From JANSYL01 sp965229695 (lineage in GTDB: Bacteria > Pseudomonadota > Alphaproteobacteria > Rhodobacterales > Rhodobacteraceae), in NCBI GenBank assembly GCA_965229695.1, contig OZ245921.1, positions 3,534,001 through 3,598,000 on the forward strand: a stretch of 64,000 nucleotides of DNA, read 5' to 3'. The notes beneath the pieces were generated by a model, which worked only from the letters and a program-made list of their open reading frames with translations, was not told the DNA's origin and did no database searches. The translations under genes were made by a program, and so were the position numbers. Positions 26,555 through 34,920 of this stretch are shown in pieces; positions within the stretch are counted from its first letter, which is position 1; every line of letters begins with the position of its first letter.

Positions 26555-27040
26555 TCAGGGGAAAGGGATTGGACGACGAAAGGTCAGGCTTGTGGGGCGA
26601 TCATAGCCGGGGTGGGTTGTCGCACCGACCTGCTGAAAGCCAAGGGCGGCAAAGGTGGCATGGTTTTCGACCAGTTCGACCCGCGATTCCAGCTCAAGCG
26701 CGCTGGCCCCCAATGCCTGTCCATGGTGGGCGGCGGCGGTGATCAAGGCACGGGCAAACCCCCTGCGCCGATGCTGCACCGCAGCAGAAAGCTTGCCGAT
26801 GTAATAGGATCGCCCGGTCAATTTGCCGAACAAACAGGCAAGCGGCCTGGTTTGGTCGCGTATCAAGAACAGGTCTTCGGCGCGAGCCTTGGCCGCCAGC
26901 TGCTCAACCCCAAGGCGTGCCATGGAGGAGGGGGGATCGATGCGCCCCTCCATTTCCGCGAAGCTTTCGGCCAATAATCGGTGCAATGCGCGCCAATCAT
27001 CAAAATCTGGTGGGTTTGTTTCGACCGTAGAAACGACCAT
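26555..27040 (-). CDS. GNAT family acetyltransferase
   Basis: 161 residues. The acetyl-CoA loop is in VQHRRRGFARALI (R/QxxGxG/A variant), and the C-terminal part ENHATFAALGFQQVG fits the GNAT fold. The substrate is unknown. I use ATG 27040 (MVVSTVETNPPDF); the longer frame to 27097 would run through a terminator. It lies 27 bp downstream of the candidate sRNA terminator and 42 bp upstream of purL. Confidence 0.82.
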   Translation of the reverse strand: MVVSTVETNPPDFDDWRALHRLLAESFAEMEGRIDPPSSMARLGVEQLAAKARAEDLFLIRDQTRPLACLFGKLTGRSYYIGKLSAAVQHRRRGFARALITAAAHHGQALGASALELESRVELVENHATFAALGFQQVGATTHPGYDRPTSLTFRRPIPFP

Positions 27041-27067
27041 CGTCGGCTGCCATCCCTCTGATTGACC

Positions 27068-27095
27068 AAAAAAAAGGCCGAGACGAATCTCGGCC
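27068..27095 (-). terminator. Intrinsic terminator of the candidate sRNA or leader
   Basis: Minus strand GGCCGAG-N6-CTCGGCC followed by TTTTTTTT: a 7-bp perfect stem with eight T. It is one of the strongest terminators in the window and lies between the LysR gene and the GNAT-purL pair. Confidence 0.88.
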
Positions 27096-27145
27096 AAAGT
27101 CCAACAGGGAGGTAATGGATCGACGATTGCTCGCCCATATCCATT
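27068..27145 (-). ncRNA. Candidate small RNA, ~78 nt, with its own promoter and terminator
   Basis: Read on minus: a 5' hairpin AATGGAT...ATCCATT (27145-27139 with 27120-27114), a single-stranded ACCTCCCTG (27113-27105), and a terminator hairpin GGCCGAG-ATTCGT-CTCGGCC followed by eight T. A promoter (TTGATC-17-TATTTC) ends 7 bases before the first base of the 5' hairpin. The CCTCCC stretch could pair with Shine-Dalgarno sequences. Alternatively this is a leader with a terminator (attenuator) for the GNAT-purL genes downstream. It does not match a family I can name. Confidence 0.55.
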
Positions 27146-27151
27146 GATGCT

Positions 27152-27180
27152 GAAATAGTCAGCACAACTTAAACGATCAA
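27152..27180 (-). promoter_or_regulatory. Putative sigma-70 promoter for the candidate sRNA
   Basis: Minus strand TTGATC (27180-27175), 17-base spacer, TATTTC (27157-27152). The predicted start falls at about 27145, exactly the first base of the 5' hairpin. It is AT-rich compared with its surroundings. Confidence 0.5.
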
Positions 27181-27258
27181 CCTAAAACATGCCGCAATGC
27201 CGCAAAGCTGCCATGTCTGTGGCGCATACCACACAGCCCAAATGCTCAAATTTTGGGC

Positions 27259-28161
27259 CTAGCTGGCCGCGTCGCGCTGCCGTCGGCGGTAGGCGATGAC
27301 CTCTTCGGCGACGAAATCCCGGAACACTTCGATCCGCTTGGAATGGCGCAACTCTTCGGGATAGGCGAGGAAAACCGGCACTTCAGCCGATTGTACCTCG
27401 GGCAGAACGCGCACCATCTCGGGGAAGTCCTGGGTCAGGTAATCGGGCAAAACCCCGATGCCCAAATCATGGATCACGCCCTGCAGCACCCCGAAATAAT
27501 TGTTCACAGACAGAACACTACCGATTTCATAGCTCATCAACTCCCGCACAAGAAGCGCGCCTGCGCTGACTTGGGCCGATGCTGCGTTTTGGCTGATCAA
27601 CCGGTGGCTGTGCATATCCTCGAGTTTTTCGGGGGTGCCATTTGCCGCCAAATAGCTCGGAGAGGCATAGAGGCACATATTGATGGTCATCAGGCGGCGC
27701 CGGATCAGGTCGGCCTGACTGGGTTCTTTCATGCGAATGGCGACATCCGCCTCGCGCATGGGAAGATCCAACAAACGCTCTTCCAACATCAGGTCGATCT
27801 TGAGATCGGGGTATTTTTCGTAAAGCGCAGGCAGGCGTGGCGCCAGCCAGAGCGAACCGAACCCGATGGTTGTGGTCACGCGCAGCTCTCCAAACACCTC
27901 TTCTTCCGAATCGCGGATGCGGGCCGATGCGGCATCCAGGCGTTTGCTCATCGATTTGGTGGCATCAAACAGCAGTTCACCCTGTTCGGTCAGGATCAGC
28001 CCCCGTGCATGGCGGTGGAAAAGCGTGGTGTTCAACCCTTCCTCAAGGGCGCGGATTTGGCGGCTTACGGCGGATTGGCTTAGATGCAGCGTGTCGCCGG
28101 CATGGGTCAAACTGCCAGCATCGGCCACGGCATGAAAAATGCGTAGCTTATCCCAATCCAT
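27259..28161 (-). CDS. LysR family transcriptional regulator
   Basis: 300 residues. Winged HTH at the N-terminus (FHAVADAGSLTHAGDTLHLSQSAVSRQIRALEEGL), then an effector domain of periplasmic-binding-protein type (GVLPDYL near the end). It is divergent from the indolepyruvate oxidoreductase gene, with a dyad T-N11-A site between them (28282-28300), so that gene is its likely target. The effector may be an aromatic 2-oxoacid, but that is inference. Start ATG 28161; an extra ATG codon precedes it. Confidence 0.93.
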   Translation of the reverse strand: MDWDKLRIFHAVADAGSLTHAGDTLHLSQSAVSRQIRALEEGLNTTLFHRHARGLILTEQGELLFDATKSMSKRLDAASARIRDSEEEVFGELRVTTTIGFGSLWLAPRLPALYEKYPDLKIDLMLEERLLDLPMREADVAIRMKEPSQADLIRRRLMTINMCLYASPSYLAANGTPEKLEDMHSHRLISQNAASAQVSAGALLVRELMSYEIGSVLSVNNYFGVLQGVIHDLGIGVLPDYLTQDFPEMVRVLPEVQSAEVPVFLAYPEELRHSKRIEVFRDFVAEEVIAYRRRQRDAAS

Positions 28162-28281
28162 CACCTGTCTCCTGCTTTGCGCCGGACCCTAGGGTCAATG
28201 GCGCTTCATATGAAGGAAAAACTTCGCCCTAGGCGGGAATCGACAGGGGCGTTGCCGCTTGAACCAAAGAAAAGGATTTTC

Positions 28282-28300
28282 AGGTCAGCACTTTTGACCT
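28282..28300. promoter_or_regulatory. Dyad LysR-type operator in the LysR/indolepyruvate oxidoreductase gap
   Basis: AGGTCA-N7-TGACCT, a perfect 6-bp inverted repeat containing the LysR consensus T-N11-A (T 28285, A 28297). A TATAGT at 28300-28305 can serve as -10 for the plus-strand gene, so a bound regulator would sit across the promoter. Confidence 0.6.
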
Positions 28301-28347
28301 ATAGTGATTGCAACGATCCCATATTCATGACCGCAGGGAGGTGCGCC

Positions 28348-31300
28348 ATGGGTCTGCAACAGATCTCGCTCAACGACAGGTTCGATCTTTCGAAAACCCC
28401 CGTTCTGCTGAATGGCACCCAGGCCCTGGTCCGGCTGATGCTGATGCAAAAAGCGCGTGACCGGGCGGCGGGGCTGAACACGGCGGGTCATGTTTCGGGC
28501 TATCGCGGCTCACCCTTGGGCGCGGTCGATATGCAGATGATGCGCGCCAAGGCGCAGCTTGAGGCATCGGACGTCCTATTCCAGGCCGGGATGAATGAAG
28601 ACCTGGCTGCAACTGCACTGTGGGGCAGTCAACAGGCTGAGTTGCGGGGCGAGGGCAAATTCGACGGTGTGTTTGGCTTATGGTACGGCAAAGGTCCGGG
28701 CGTCGACCGCACCGGGGATGTATTCCGGCATGTAAATATGGCCGGCACCTCGCGCCACGGCGGGGTTTTGGTGGCGATGGGCGATGATCACACCGGCGAA
28801 AGCTCGACCGTGTGCCATCAATCCGATTGGGCGCTGATCGACGCGCATATGCCGGTGCTGAACCCCGCGGGCGTGCAAGAGATTCTGGATTACGGGCTTT
28901 ATGGCTATGCGATGAGCCGCTTTGCCGGTGTCTGGGTCGGTGTGAAGATGATGAAGGATACGGTCGAGGCAACCTCGGTCGTTGATGGCGACCCGAACCG
29001 GATGCAATTTGTAACGCACGAGTTTGAGATGCCCGAAGGCGGGTTGAACATCCGGCTTGGCGACCACTGGATTCCGCAGGAAGAGCGGCTTTTGGAGTTC
29101 AAGCGCTTCGCAGCAGAGGCGTTTTCACACGCCAACCGCATTGATAAGCGTGTCTATGGCAAGCCCGGCGCGAAAATCGGGCTGGTGGCCGCGGGCAAGA
29201 ACTGGCTTGATCTGGTCTCGGCCCTGGACGCGCTTGGCATTGACGCGGATGAGGCTGAACGGCTTGGCGTCACGACTTACAAGGTCGGTCAGACCTGGCC
29301 GCTGGACATGAAAGCGTTCCACGATTGGGCCGAAGGGCTCGATCTGATCGTTGTGGTCGAAGAAAAGCGCAAGCTGATCGAGGTCCAGGTAAAAGAGGCC
29401 ATTTTCGATGATCGTCGGGGCCGCCGTGTCTATGGTTATAAGGATGGGCAGGGGAACACGCTTTTCCCGACCCATTTCGCACTCGACCCCGCCGATATCG
29501 CCCTGAAACTAGGCCATATCCTGATCGCAGAGGGACGCGAGACAGACCGGATCAAAGCCGGGATGGCCCAGGTGGAGGAGGCCAAACGCGCCAATAACGC
29601 CCCCGATCTGGCGGTACGGACGCCTTGGTTCTGTTCCGGCTGCCCGCATAACTCCTCAACCAAAGTGCCCGAGGATGCCCGCGCCGGGGCCGGGATTGGC
29701 TGTCATTTCATGGCCAAATGGATGGACCGCAATACCGAGGCCTATACCCATATGGGTGGCGAAGGCGTGAATTGGGTCGGCGAAGCGCCGTTTTCGACCC
29801 GCGATCACGTGTTCCAGAACCTGGGCGAGGGCACCTATAACCATTCCGGCATCCTGGCGATCCGCGCCGCTGTCGCGGCGAGCACGAACATTACCTATAA
29901 AATCCTGTTCAACGATGCTGTCGCCATGACCGGAGGGCAGGAGAACGAAGGCGATCTGGACCCCGCGCGCATCGCCCATGAGGTCAAAGCGATGGGGGTT
30001 GAGCACATCGCGCTGATCTATGACCCCAAGGAAGAGATCGATTTTGGGGCGTTCCCCAAGGGTCTGGAACGGCATGAGCGTGATCAGTTGATGGCCGTGC
30101 AAGAGCGTTACCAAACCCTGCCGGGCGTGTCGGCCATTATCTATGTCCAGACCTGCGCCGCCGAAAAACGCCGCCGCCGCAAGCGCGGCAAGTTTCCCGA
30201 TCCCAACAAGCGGGTCTTCATCAACACCGATATTTGCGAAGGTTGCGGCGATTGTGGCGTGCAATCGAACTGCGTCTCGATTGTGCCGGTCGAAACCGAG
30301 CTGGGCCGCAAACGCGCGATCGACCAATCCACCTGCAACAAGGATTTTTCCTGCGTCAAAGGCTTCTGCCCGTCTTTCGTAACCATCGAAGGCGCGCAAA
30401 TCCGCAAGCAAGCCACGGCTGAGGTCGATCTAGGTGACTTGCCGATGCCGCAACTTCCGCAGATCGATGGGACCCATAATATATTGGTGACGGGCGTCGG
30501 CGGTACCGGCGTGGTGACCATTGGCGCCGTCATGGCGCAGGCGGCGCAACTCGACGGCATGGGTGCGGGCATGATTGAAATGGCCGGGCTTGCACAAAAA
30601 GGCGGCGCGGTGTGGATCCATTTGCGCTTGGCCAACCGGCCCGAGGATATCAGCGCCATACGTGTTGGCGCGGGCGAAGCTGATGCGGTGATTGGCGGCG
30701 ATTTGGTGGTAACCGGCGGGGCCAAGACCCTGGGCCTGATGACCACGGGCCGTACCGGGGCAGCGGTCAACAGCCATGAGATCATCACCGGTGATTTCAC
30801 CCTGAACACAGAGTTCCGCATCCCCGGCAAAGATTTGGAACTGGCGCTCGAGGCGCGGCTGCGCGACAAGCTTTCGCTTTTCGACGCCACGGAACTGGCC
30901 CGCGTTTTGATGGGCGATTCGATCTATTCCAACATGATGACCTTTGGCGCGGCCTGGCAGATGGGTCTGATCCCGCTCAGCCACGAGGCGATTCTGGGGG
31001 CCATCGCGCTGAACGGCGCGGCGGTGGCGGACAACCAAAAGGCCTTTGATATGGGCCGCTGGGCGGTGGTGAACCCCGGCGAGGCTGCGCGCCTAACCGC
31101 GGCAGAGGTGGTCGCGCTGCCCAGAAGTCTGGAAGAGAAAATCGCCTTCCGCGCCGATCATCTGGTGAAATACCAAAGCCAGCGGCTGGCCGCGCGTTAT
31201 CGCAAATTGGTTGATGGGATCGACGATCCAAAACTGCGCGAGGCGGTCGCAAAAGGCTATCACAAGCTCCTGGCTTATAAAGATGAATTTGAGGTTGCGC

Positions 31301-31752
31301 GGCTGCATCTGGAAACCGAGGAAAAGGCCCGCGCCGCCTTCGACGGTGATTTGAAACTAACCTATCACCTGGCACCGCCCCTGTTGCCGGGCAAAGACGC
31401 GAGCGGGCGGCCCAAAAAGCGAGAATTTGGCGCCTGGGTCGGGCGGCTTTACGGGCTGTTGGCCAAAATGAAACCGCTCCGCGGCACGCCCCTGAACCCC
31501 TTTGGCTATACCGCGGAACGGCGCATGGAGCGGGCTTTGATCCGGCAATATGAGCGCGACATGGCCGAATGGCTGCCCAAAGCCGCGCCTGAGACCGAGG
31601 AGGCGCTATTGGCCTTGGCAGAACTGCCGCTGCAGATTCGCGGTTTTGGTCCGGTGAAAGAGAAAAACGCCGAAAAAGCAGTGGCCACGCGGGAGGCGAT
31701 CTTGGCCCAGCTACGCTCTGGCGGCGCGCCGTTCCAGCAAGCGGCAGAGTAG
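28348..31752 (+). CDS. Indolepyruvate ferredoxin oxidoreductase, fused alpha-gamma form
   Basis: Oxidatively decarboxylates aryl 2-oxoacids (indolepyruvate, phenylpyruvate) to acyl-CoA, reducing ferredoxin. At 1134 residues it fuses the TPP-binding and gamma parts. The N-terminal pyrimidine-binding part has SGYRGSPLGAVD; the TPP region shows GCHFMAKW...GGEGVNW and FNDAVAMTGGQ. A cysteine-rich iron-sulphur segment follows (CEGCGDCGVQSNC, then CNKDFSCVKGFC). The C-terminal gamma domain begins VTGVGGTGVVTIGA. The start ATG 28348 follows CAGGGAGGT. Likely role: breakdown of aromatic amino acids, under the divergent LysR regulator. Confidence 0.93.
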   Translation: MGLQQISLNDRFDLSKTPVLLNGTQALVRLMLMQKARDRAAGLNTAGHVSGYRGSPLGAVDMQMMRAKAQLEASDVLFQAGMNEDLAATALWGSQQAELRGEGKFDGVFGLWYGKGPGVDRTGDVFRHVNMAGTSRHGGVLVAMGDDHTGESSTVCHQSDWALIDAHMPVLNPAGVQEILDYGLYGYAMSRFAGVWVGVKMMKDTVEATSVVDGDPNRMQFVTHEFEMPEGGLNIRLGDHWIPQEERLLEFKRFAAEAFSHANRIDKRVYGKPGAKIGLVAAGKNWLDLVSALDALGIDADEAERLGVTTYKVGQTWPLDMKAFHDWAEGLDLIVVVEEKRKLIEVQVKEAIFDDRRGRRVYGYKDGQGNTLFPTHFALDPADIALKLGHILIAEGRETDRIKAGMAQVEEAKRANNAPDLAVRTPWFCSGCPHNSSTKVPEDARAGAGIGCHFMAKWMDRNTEAYTHMGGEGVNWVGEAPFSTRDHVFQNLGEGTYNHSGILAIRAAVAASTNITYKILFNDAVAMTGGQENEGDLDPARIAHEVKAMGVEHIALIYDPKEEIDFGAFPKGLERHERDQLMAVQERYQTLPGVSAIIYVQTCAAEKRRRRKRGKFPDPNKRVFINTDICEGCGDCGVQSNCVSIVPVETELGRKRAIDQSTCNKDFSCVKGFCPSFVTIEGAQIRKQATAEVDLGDLPMPQLPQIDGTHNILVTGVGGTGVVTIGAVMAQAAQLDGMGAGMIEMAGLAQKGGAVWIHLRLANRPEDISAIRVGAGEADAVIGGDLVVTGGAKTLGLMTTGRTGAAVNSHEIITGDFTLNTEFRIPGKDLELALEARLRDKLSLFDATELARVLMGDSIYSNMMTFGAAWQMGLIPLSHEAILGAIALNGAAVADNQKAFDMGRWAVVNPGEAARLTAAEVVALPRSLEEKIAFRADHLVKYQSQRLAARYRKLVDGIDDPKLREAVAKGYHKLLAYKDEFEVARLHLETEEKARAAFDGDLKLTYHLAPPLLPGKDASGRPKKREFGAWVGRLYGLLAKMKPLRGTPLNPFGYTAERRMERALIRQYERDMAEWLPKAAPETEEALLALAELPLQIRGFGPVKEKNAEKAVATREAILAQLRSGGAPFQQAAE

Positions 31753-31803
31753 GGCGCGGTTTCGGCACGCGCTGGTTTGGGTGGCGGAGGGCGGACGCCT
31801 CCG

Positions 31804-31835
31804 GCGGCCATTTTTTTCGGGATAAAGATTTGGGG
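31804..31835 (+). repeat. ATTTTTnGGGATAAAGA repeat, copy in the IOR/nagA gap
   Basis: GGCGGCCATTTTTTTCGGGA followed by TAAAGATTTGGG, preceded by a GCCTCCGGCGG mini-hairpin. It resembles the copies at 37845-37868 and 47358-47382, all shortly after a stop codon. Confidence 0.55.
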
Positions 31836-31840
31836 CGGGC

Positions 31841-32947
31841 TTAGGGCCCGAGCGGGCCGATGAGGGTTTCCCCTTGCCAATGCAGGAGTTGCGTTGGCTG
31901 GCCGATGATCAGACGATTGGGCGCCGCGGTTAGCGCGCGGTGGGGGGCGTCGAACGCGGCCTTCAGGCAGGTGTGGAAGGGCAGCTTGGTCACCTCTGCC
32001 AGAATTCGAACCGCCTGGGCCTGGGTCAGATCAGCTCCGGCAAGCGTGCCGTCGGCCCGGGTCAAAATACCGGATTGGCGGGTGATTTTGGCCTTTCCCA
32101 GGGTGAAGTCGGTCATCTCGGTTCCGGCGGTGGCCATGGCGTCGCTGACTAGGCAAATGGCATCGGGTCGGTTTGTCATGGCAAGGCGCAGGGCAGCGGG
32201 ATGCACGTGATGCCCATCGGCAATCAGGCCGATGAAGCTGGCGTGGTCCAGCGCGGCCCCGACCAGGCCGGGCGCGCGGTGGTGCAGCCCGGACATGGCA
32301 TTAAAAAGATGGGTGGTGCCCGTGGCCCCGGCAGCAAATGCCGCCTGCGCCAGGTCGTAATCGCAATCGGAATGGCCGAGGAAGATCGTGGCACCTGCAG
32401 CTTTCAGCCCGGCGATTTGTTCGGGCGTCGCGTATTCCGGCGCGAGGGTGATCAGCAGATGCGGCAGTCGGGCCGCGGCCGAGACGTAAAGCTCAAGATC
32501 GCTTTGCGTCATGGGGCGCAGCAGGTCCGGTGGATGCACGCCTGCGCGCGCCAGATGCGGGCCTTCGAGATGGAGGCCGCGTACAGCGGGGTCTTGCGTG
32601 GCCGCTTTGGCGACCAGATCGATCATGCGCGTGGTCGTTTCGGGCGTATCGCTGATCAAGGTTGGCAGCAGGCCAAGCGTGCCGCCTGGTCGATGGGCGG
32701 CGGCCAGGCGCGAAATGTCTTCGGTGGTTTGGCAATCGGCCAGCATCAGGCCCGCGCCACCGTTCACCTGCAAATCGATCAGGCCTGGCGTGATCAGAGC
32801 GCGCGCGCCGTTTTGGCTTAGATCCTCACCCCGATCTTCACCCTGTCGCGGTTCGATGGCGGTGATGATCCCGTCCTCAAGGCCGAGGGTCTGGTCCAAA
32901 CACAGCCCCTCACCATCGAGAATATCGATCCCGATGAAGTTGGTCAT
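31841..32947 (-). CDS. nagA: N-acetylglucosamine-6-phosphate deacetylase
   Basis: Amidohydrolase of 368 residues removing acetate from GlcNAc-6-P. Typical NagA features: PGLIDLQVNGGAG (the HxH of other amidohydrolases is replaced by QxN), GLHLEGPHLARAGVHP (metal-binding Glu), GHSDCDYD, TTHLFNAM and the catalytic Asp in CLVSDAMATAGTE. Its start overlaps the stop of the upstream kinase gene by 4 bp, so both enzymes act on the same sugar. No nagB deaminase is in the window. Confidence 0.92.
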   Translation of the reverse strand: MTNFIGIDILDGEGLCLDQTLGLEDGIITAIEPRQGEDRGEDLSQNGARALITPGLIDLQVNGGAGLMLADCQTTEDISRLAAAHRPGGTLGLLPTLISDTPETTTRMIDLVAKAATQDPAVRGLHLEGPHLARAGVHPPDLLRPMTQSDLELYVSAAARLPHLLITLAPEYATPEQIAGLKAAGATIFLGHSDCDYDLAQAAFAAGATGTTHLFNAMSGLHHRAPGLVGAALDHASFIGLIADGHHVHPAALRLAMTNRPDAICLVSDAMATAGTEMTDFTLGKAKITRQSGILTRADGTLAGADLTQAQAVRILAEVTKLPFHTCLKAAFDAPHRALTAAPNRLIIGQPTQLLHWQGETLIGPLGP

Positions 32948-33786
32948 GGCAACCCACGCGCCAGGCGCAAAGCACCATCCAAGGGGCGCGCCTTAGCCGC
33001 CTGCCGGGTTTCGGCCAGATAAGGCGGCAGGAAGGGTTGCAAGGCTTTGCCCAACCCACCGGTCAGCACCCAATCCTGGCCGGGCAGGTGGCCAAGATCG
33101 GCCAAGCCGGATTCAAGCTCGACCAACACCTCCTCAATCAACGCGCGCGCCAGCGGGGTGTCGGGGCTGGCGATGACCTCTCGCGCCAATTGCGCAAAAT
33201 CGGCGGGCGTCGCCTCGGCGGCAAAACGCACCGGGTCGGGTGGGGCGGCCGCGATCAGGCGGCTGGCCAGGGGATCGCTTGGCCTGCGGCCATCAACCAC
33301 TTGCAGAGCCGCGCCAAGCGCCAAGCGCCCAAGCCAGGCGGCGGAGCCTTCATCGCCCAGGGTCAATCCCCAACCGCCAATGTGATGCACGGCCCCCTGC
33401 GATTTGCGGATGAAGAAACTGCCGGTGCCAAGGCTGGCCAAAGTGCCATCCCCGCCATCAAACGCGCCCTCCAGCGCCGTCACGCTGTCATCAACGACAT
33501 AGGCCAGAAACGGTAGCCGCGTGGCAAACGCATCCGCCGCCCCGGGCAAGCGCGCACCGGCTAAACCGGCGCAAATCCTGGCATCATGCAGATCGTCAAA
33601 GCTGAGCCCGTTTGCTTGAAGCGCCTGTTCCAGGGTCAAACGAATGGCAGCCTCGGCACCAGCGGCGTCGCTGACGATATTGGCCGGGCCGCCCTGAAAT
33701 TCCGCCGGATCGTCACCGGCAATCGAAATCGCCAGGCGGCAACCTGTGCCACCGCCGTCGATTCCGATATCGATCCGCGCACCCAT
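32944..33786 (-). CDS. BadF/BadG-type ATPase, probable N-acetylglucosamine or glucosamine kinase
   Basis: 280 residues of the ASKHA kinase fold: phosphate-1 motif DIGIDGGGTGCR at the N-terminus, phosphate-2 LASLGTGSFFIR, and adenosine-type GWGLTLGDEGSAAWLG. Proteins of this family next to nagA phosphorylate GlcNAc or GlcN at position 6. It overlaps nagA by 4 bp. Together they would feed imported or recycled amino sugar into GlcN-6-P. Substrate specificity cannot be read from sequence. Confidence 0.82.
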   Translation of the reverse strand: MGARIDIGIDGGGTGCRLAISIAGDDPAEFQGGPANIVSDAAGAEAAIRLTLEQALQANGLSFDDLHDARICAGLAGARLPGAADAFATRLPFLAYVVDDSVTALEGAFDGGDGTLASLGTGSFFIRKSQGAVHHIGGWGLTLGDEGSAAWLGRLALGAALQVVDGRRPSDPLASRLIAAAPPDPVRFAAEATPADFAQLAREVIASPDTPLARALIEEVLVELESGLADLGHLPGQDWVLTGGLGKALQPFLPPYLAETRQAAKARPLDGALRLARGLP

Positions 33787-33807
33787 GGCAGCAGTCTAAG
33801 GGGTTGA

Positions 33808-34896
33808 TCAGATCAGGGAAACCGCCTGACCGCTGAGCGCGGAATCCTGCGCCGCCAGGCCAAGCCGCACAGCGGCAGCGCCATCTTCCAGCGTCACCTC
33901 GGGGCGGCGTCCCCGGCGGATCACATCCAGGAATTTCAGATGCTGGTAATAGGTGGCCCCGTTATGATCGCCCGCCGCCAAAAGCTGGCGATCAACGGGT
34001 ACATCATGCACCGTTTGGCCTTTGGCGCCGCGCGGGCTGACGACAACTTGGGGCGTCGGGGCCGGCCCATGATCAAAATTCCAGAACCGGGTGGGGCCAG
34101 GAACATGCGCCTCGATCTTTCCCTTGGGGCCGACGGCGGTGATCTCTTCTTGATACTTCGACCCTTCGGCAAACATGCACAGTTCCAGCATCGCGCGGGT
34201 GCCGCGTGAGAACTCCACAATCACATAGCCATTGTCCCAAATATCCGGCGTCTCACCGCGATAGTTTTCATCGAGATGATTCACATCCTGACCCGCGCTG
34301 GCCATGACGCGCACCGGTTCATCTTTAAGGATCAGGCGCATCAGATCGAAGAAATGGCAGCATTTTTCCACCAAGGTGCCGCCGGTGTTGCGGTTGAACC
34401 GGTTCCAATCGCCGATCTTGGGCAGGAAGGGAAAGCGGTGTTCGCGGATGGTAAGCATTTTGATGCCGCCGGTGGCCTGCTCGACCAGCTCGCGGAACCG
34501 CGCGATGGGGGGCATATAGCGGTATTCCATCGCCACCCAGATCGGCGCCGGATAGGCGCTGGCGACGCGGGCGAGGACGCGCGCATCGTCGGGCGCGGTG
34601 TAGACCGGCTTTTCCACCAGAACGGGCAGCGCGCGCGCCTGGGCGGCCTGCTGCAACTGTTGGACATGCATGTGGTTGGGGGAGGCGATGACCAGAGCGT
34701 CAACATCATTGCGCTGAACCAGGCTTGGGATGTCGTCGCAAGCGGTGGCACCTGGCACAAGCGCGCGCGTGTCAGCGGCCATCCCGGGATCAGGTTCAAC
34801 AAAGGCGGAAACCTCGGCCTCGGCCAGCAATCCGATATTCCGGATATGCTCCTGCCCCATCATGCCGCAGCCGACAATGCCGTAGCGGGTGGTCAT
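33808..34896 (-). CDS. Gfo/Idh/MocA family NAD(P)-dependent oxidoreductase
   Basis: 362 residues: Rossmann domain GIVGCGMMGQEH at the N-terminus, EKP motif (VLVEKPVY, about residue 95), then the alpha/beta domain with GGTLVEKCCHFFD, where the His would be the catalytic acid/base. The family oxidises sugars and polyols; some members act as NAD-dependent glycosidases. It lies between the GntR gene and the kinase gene on one strand. The substrate is unknown; see the finding on a possible sulfosugar module. Confidence 0.87.
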   Translation of the reverse strand: MTTRYGIVGCGMMGQEHIRNIGLLAEAEVSAFVEPDPGMAADTRALVPGATACDDIPSLVQRNDVDALVIASPNHMHVQQLQQAAQARALPVLVEKPVYTAPDDARVLARVASAYPAPIWVAMEYRYMPPIARFRELVEQATGGIKMLTIREHRFPFLPKIGDWNRFNRNTGGTLVEKCCHFFDLMRLILKDEPVRVMASAGQDVNHLDENYRGETPDIWDNGYVIVEFSRGTRAMLELCMFAEGSKYQEEITAVGPKGKIEAHVPGPTRFWNFDHGPAPTPQVVVSPRGAKGQTVHDVPVDRQLLAAGDHNGATYYQHLKFLDVIRRGRRPEVTLEDGAAAVRLGLAAQDSALSGQAVSLI

Positions 34897-34920
34897 GGCG
34901 TTCTCCTCCCAGATCGCCGA

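Noticed and set aside
27114..27146. Plus-strand 10-codon frame after AGGGAGGTA (possible leader peptide)
   Set aside because: The apparent ribosome site is the complement of the sRNA CCTCCC stretch, the spacing to ATG is only two bases, and no plus-strand gene follows for 1.2 kb.
26863..27165. Minus frame (100 codons) over the candidate sRNA, as a coding gene or leader peptide
   Set aside because: It reads through the terminator hairpin and into the GNAT gene in another frame with no stop at the expected place; the RNA features fit better.
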